This document shows, piece by piece, positions 14,048 to 14,790 of a stretch of 14,790 nt of DNA (positions are counted from its first letter, which is position 1; each line of letters opens with the position of its first letter). The stretch is taken from positions 1-14,790 of the forward strand of contig CAJUAP010000082.1 of the NCBI GenBank assembly GCA_910584435.1, written 5' to 3'. The notes beneath the pieces are model-generated. The model was given only the letters and a program-made list of their open reading frames with translations. It searched no databases and was not told the origin of the DNA. The translations under genes were made by a program, and so were the position numbers. Source of the stretch: an uncultured Acetatifactor sp. GTDB lineage: Bacteria > Bacillota > Clostridia > Lachnospirales > Lachnospiraceae.

Positions 14048-14599
14048 TTATTGGATCGATTTCCCAAGCTCATAGGCTTTTTGCAGTTCAGGTTTCCCCT
14101 TAATATCGCCCACGCTTCCATTCCCTCCGGCAAGCACATGCCCAAGATTTTTCCATTTTAAATGTTCCGTCAGATGGTCATAGTAAAGAACAACATCTTC
14201 AAAGTCATGCCCTTCCGCTGCCATCAGAAGTGCGCAGGCCCTCCCGTGTCCTCTGAGCAGGTTCCCATCACCCTCCTCCAATGCGAACAGGCGGTCAACA
14301 GCCATCCGGAGCTGCCCGCTCATATTCCAGTAATACAGGGGCGTGGCAAGCACGACCACATCGCATTCTTTCACTGCCGGGTATATTTTGCCCATGTCAT
14401 CATTTTGGATACATGGGCATTCCCTGCTGCTGTGTCCGCCGAAACATCCCTTGCAGCCATGGATATCCATGCTGTCCAGAAAAAATTCCACAACCGTATT
14501 TCCCGCTTCTTCCGCGCCCCTGGTAAATTCCGCCGCCAGGGCTGCTGTATTTCCTGCCCTCCTGGGACTTCCATTCAAAATGACAACCTTCTTTCCCAT
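14048..14599 (-). CDS. Flavodoxin-fold NAD(P)H-dependent FMN reductase
   Basis: A 183-residue flavoprotein of the NADPH-dependent FMN reductase/flavodoxin-like family, cytosolic, expected to bind FMN and reduce flavin, iron, quinone or similar acceptors. It begins with a beta strand and phosphate-binding loop VVILNGSPRRAGNTAALA (5-22). GCKGCFGG and ECPCIQNDDM (about 48-68) form a Cys-rich segment seen in the iron-sulfur-flavoprotein-like members of this family. VVVLATPLYYWNMSGQLRMAVDR (about 80-103) is the flavin-binding second loop. The C-terminal part ends VLAGGNGSVGDIKGKPELQKAYELG, as typical. AGGAGGA lies five bases before the ATG and overlaps the stop codon of the preceding gene (TAGGAGGA), so the two are an operon. 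The actual acceptor is unknown. The Cys spacing does not prove an Fe-S cluster. Confidence 0.88.
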   Translation of the reverse strand: MGKKVVILNGSPRRAGNTAALAAEFTRGAEEAGNTVVEFFLDSMDIHGCKGCFGGHSSRECPCIQNDDMGKIYPAVKECDVVVLATPLYYWNMSGQLRMAVDRLFALEEGDGNLLRGHGRACALLMAAEGHDFEDVVLYYDHLTEHLKWKNLGHVLAGGNGSVGDIKGKPELQKAYELGKSIQ

Positions 14600-14608
14600 A
14601 TCTTCCTC

Positions 14609-14790
14609 CTAAATCGCATCAGCCAGAGCCGCCGCCCTTTTGCCGCCGTCCGTTTTGTCAATATCACCCACATTCAGCACACCGGGGATCAGAACCTCGC
14701 CTACCATCTTCCATTTGTTCAGGGCACACATACGCTCCATCGGGATACGCACTCCATCCATGACCGACATATCTTCCTCCTCACAGCAGG
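14609..14790 (-). CDS. C-terminal end of a second flavodoxin-like oxidoreductase (5' end outside window)
   Basis: The frame is open from the right edge to TAG 14611-14609, about 60 residues. WKMVGEVLIPGVLNVGDIDKTDG followed by an Ala-rich helix (RAAALADAI) matches the C-terminal strand and helix of flavodoxin-family NAD(P)H oxidoreductases, as in the neighbouring gene (VLAGGNGSVGDIKG). An apparent ribosome binding site AGGAGGAAGAT before an ATG at 14770 is probably only the codons for EEED in a longer gene, because the frame stays open upstream and 53 residues would lack the fold's first half. It is co-directional with the next gene, with the stop embedded in that gene's Shine-Dalgarno. Confidence 0.75.
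   Translation of the reverse strand, partial: CCEEEDMSVMDGVRIPMERMCALNKWKMVGEVLIPGVLNVGDIDKTDGGKRAAALADAI

Overview
This window most likely comes from a low-to-moderate GC, Gram-positive, spore-forming Clostridia, probably of the Lachnospiraceae type. The evidence is strong AGGAGG-type ribosome binding sites, a T-box leader, a sporulation sigma factor SigH, Mini-RNase III, and the gene order ispF - cysE - cysS - mrnC - rlmB - sigH. That order matches the Bacillus/Clostridium housekeeping cluster ispD-ispF-gltX-cysE-cysS-mrnC-rlmB-yacP-sigH. Compared with it, the gltX slot holds a membrane-anchored LysM surface protein, and the yacP (rae1) slot holds a decayed ATPase/nuclease gene. After sigH comes a large RND-type transporter instead of rpmG-secE-nusG.

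Layout: 1-296 is the Arg/Glu-rich tail of a gene that begins outside the window, built on 42-bp tandem repeats. 397-939 is ispF with a cysteine-rich tail. 1249-3471 is the LysM/GLUG-like surface protein. 3496-3786 is a promoter plus a T-box leader whose specifier reads UGC (Cys). It controls cysE (3907-4629) and probably cysS (4762-6204), so cysteine synthesis and tRNA-Cys charging would respond together to uncharged tRNA-Cys. mrnC (6502-7023) and rlmB (7226-7987, with its own promoter) act in rRNA maturation and modification. A broken AAA-ATPase/PD-(D/E)XK gene (7987-8731) is translationally coupled to rlmB. sigH (8806-9423) is followed by a strong promoter with a palindrome around its -35, a duplicated leader, and the RND permease (9626-13699). 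The right end carries two minus-strand flavodoxin-like NAD(P)H/FMN oxidoreductase genes and their terminator.

The most unusual content is a 96-nt structured repeat present in two full copies, 4644-4739 (+) and 6239-6334 (-), flanking cysS, with a third right-end remnant (4577-4601) that now encodes the last residues of CysE. The copies differ in nearly all stem sequence but keep pairing. They share an identical GCCCTTT apical loop, an identical GGAACGGA strand and equal total length. This looks like a structured RNA or hairpin-type repeat family, and I do not recognise it.
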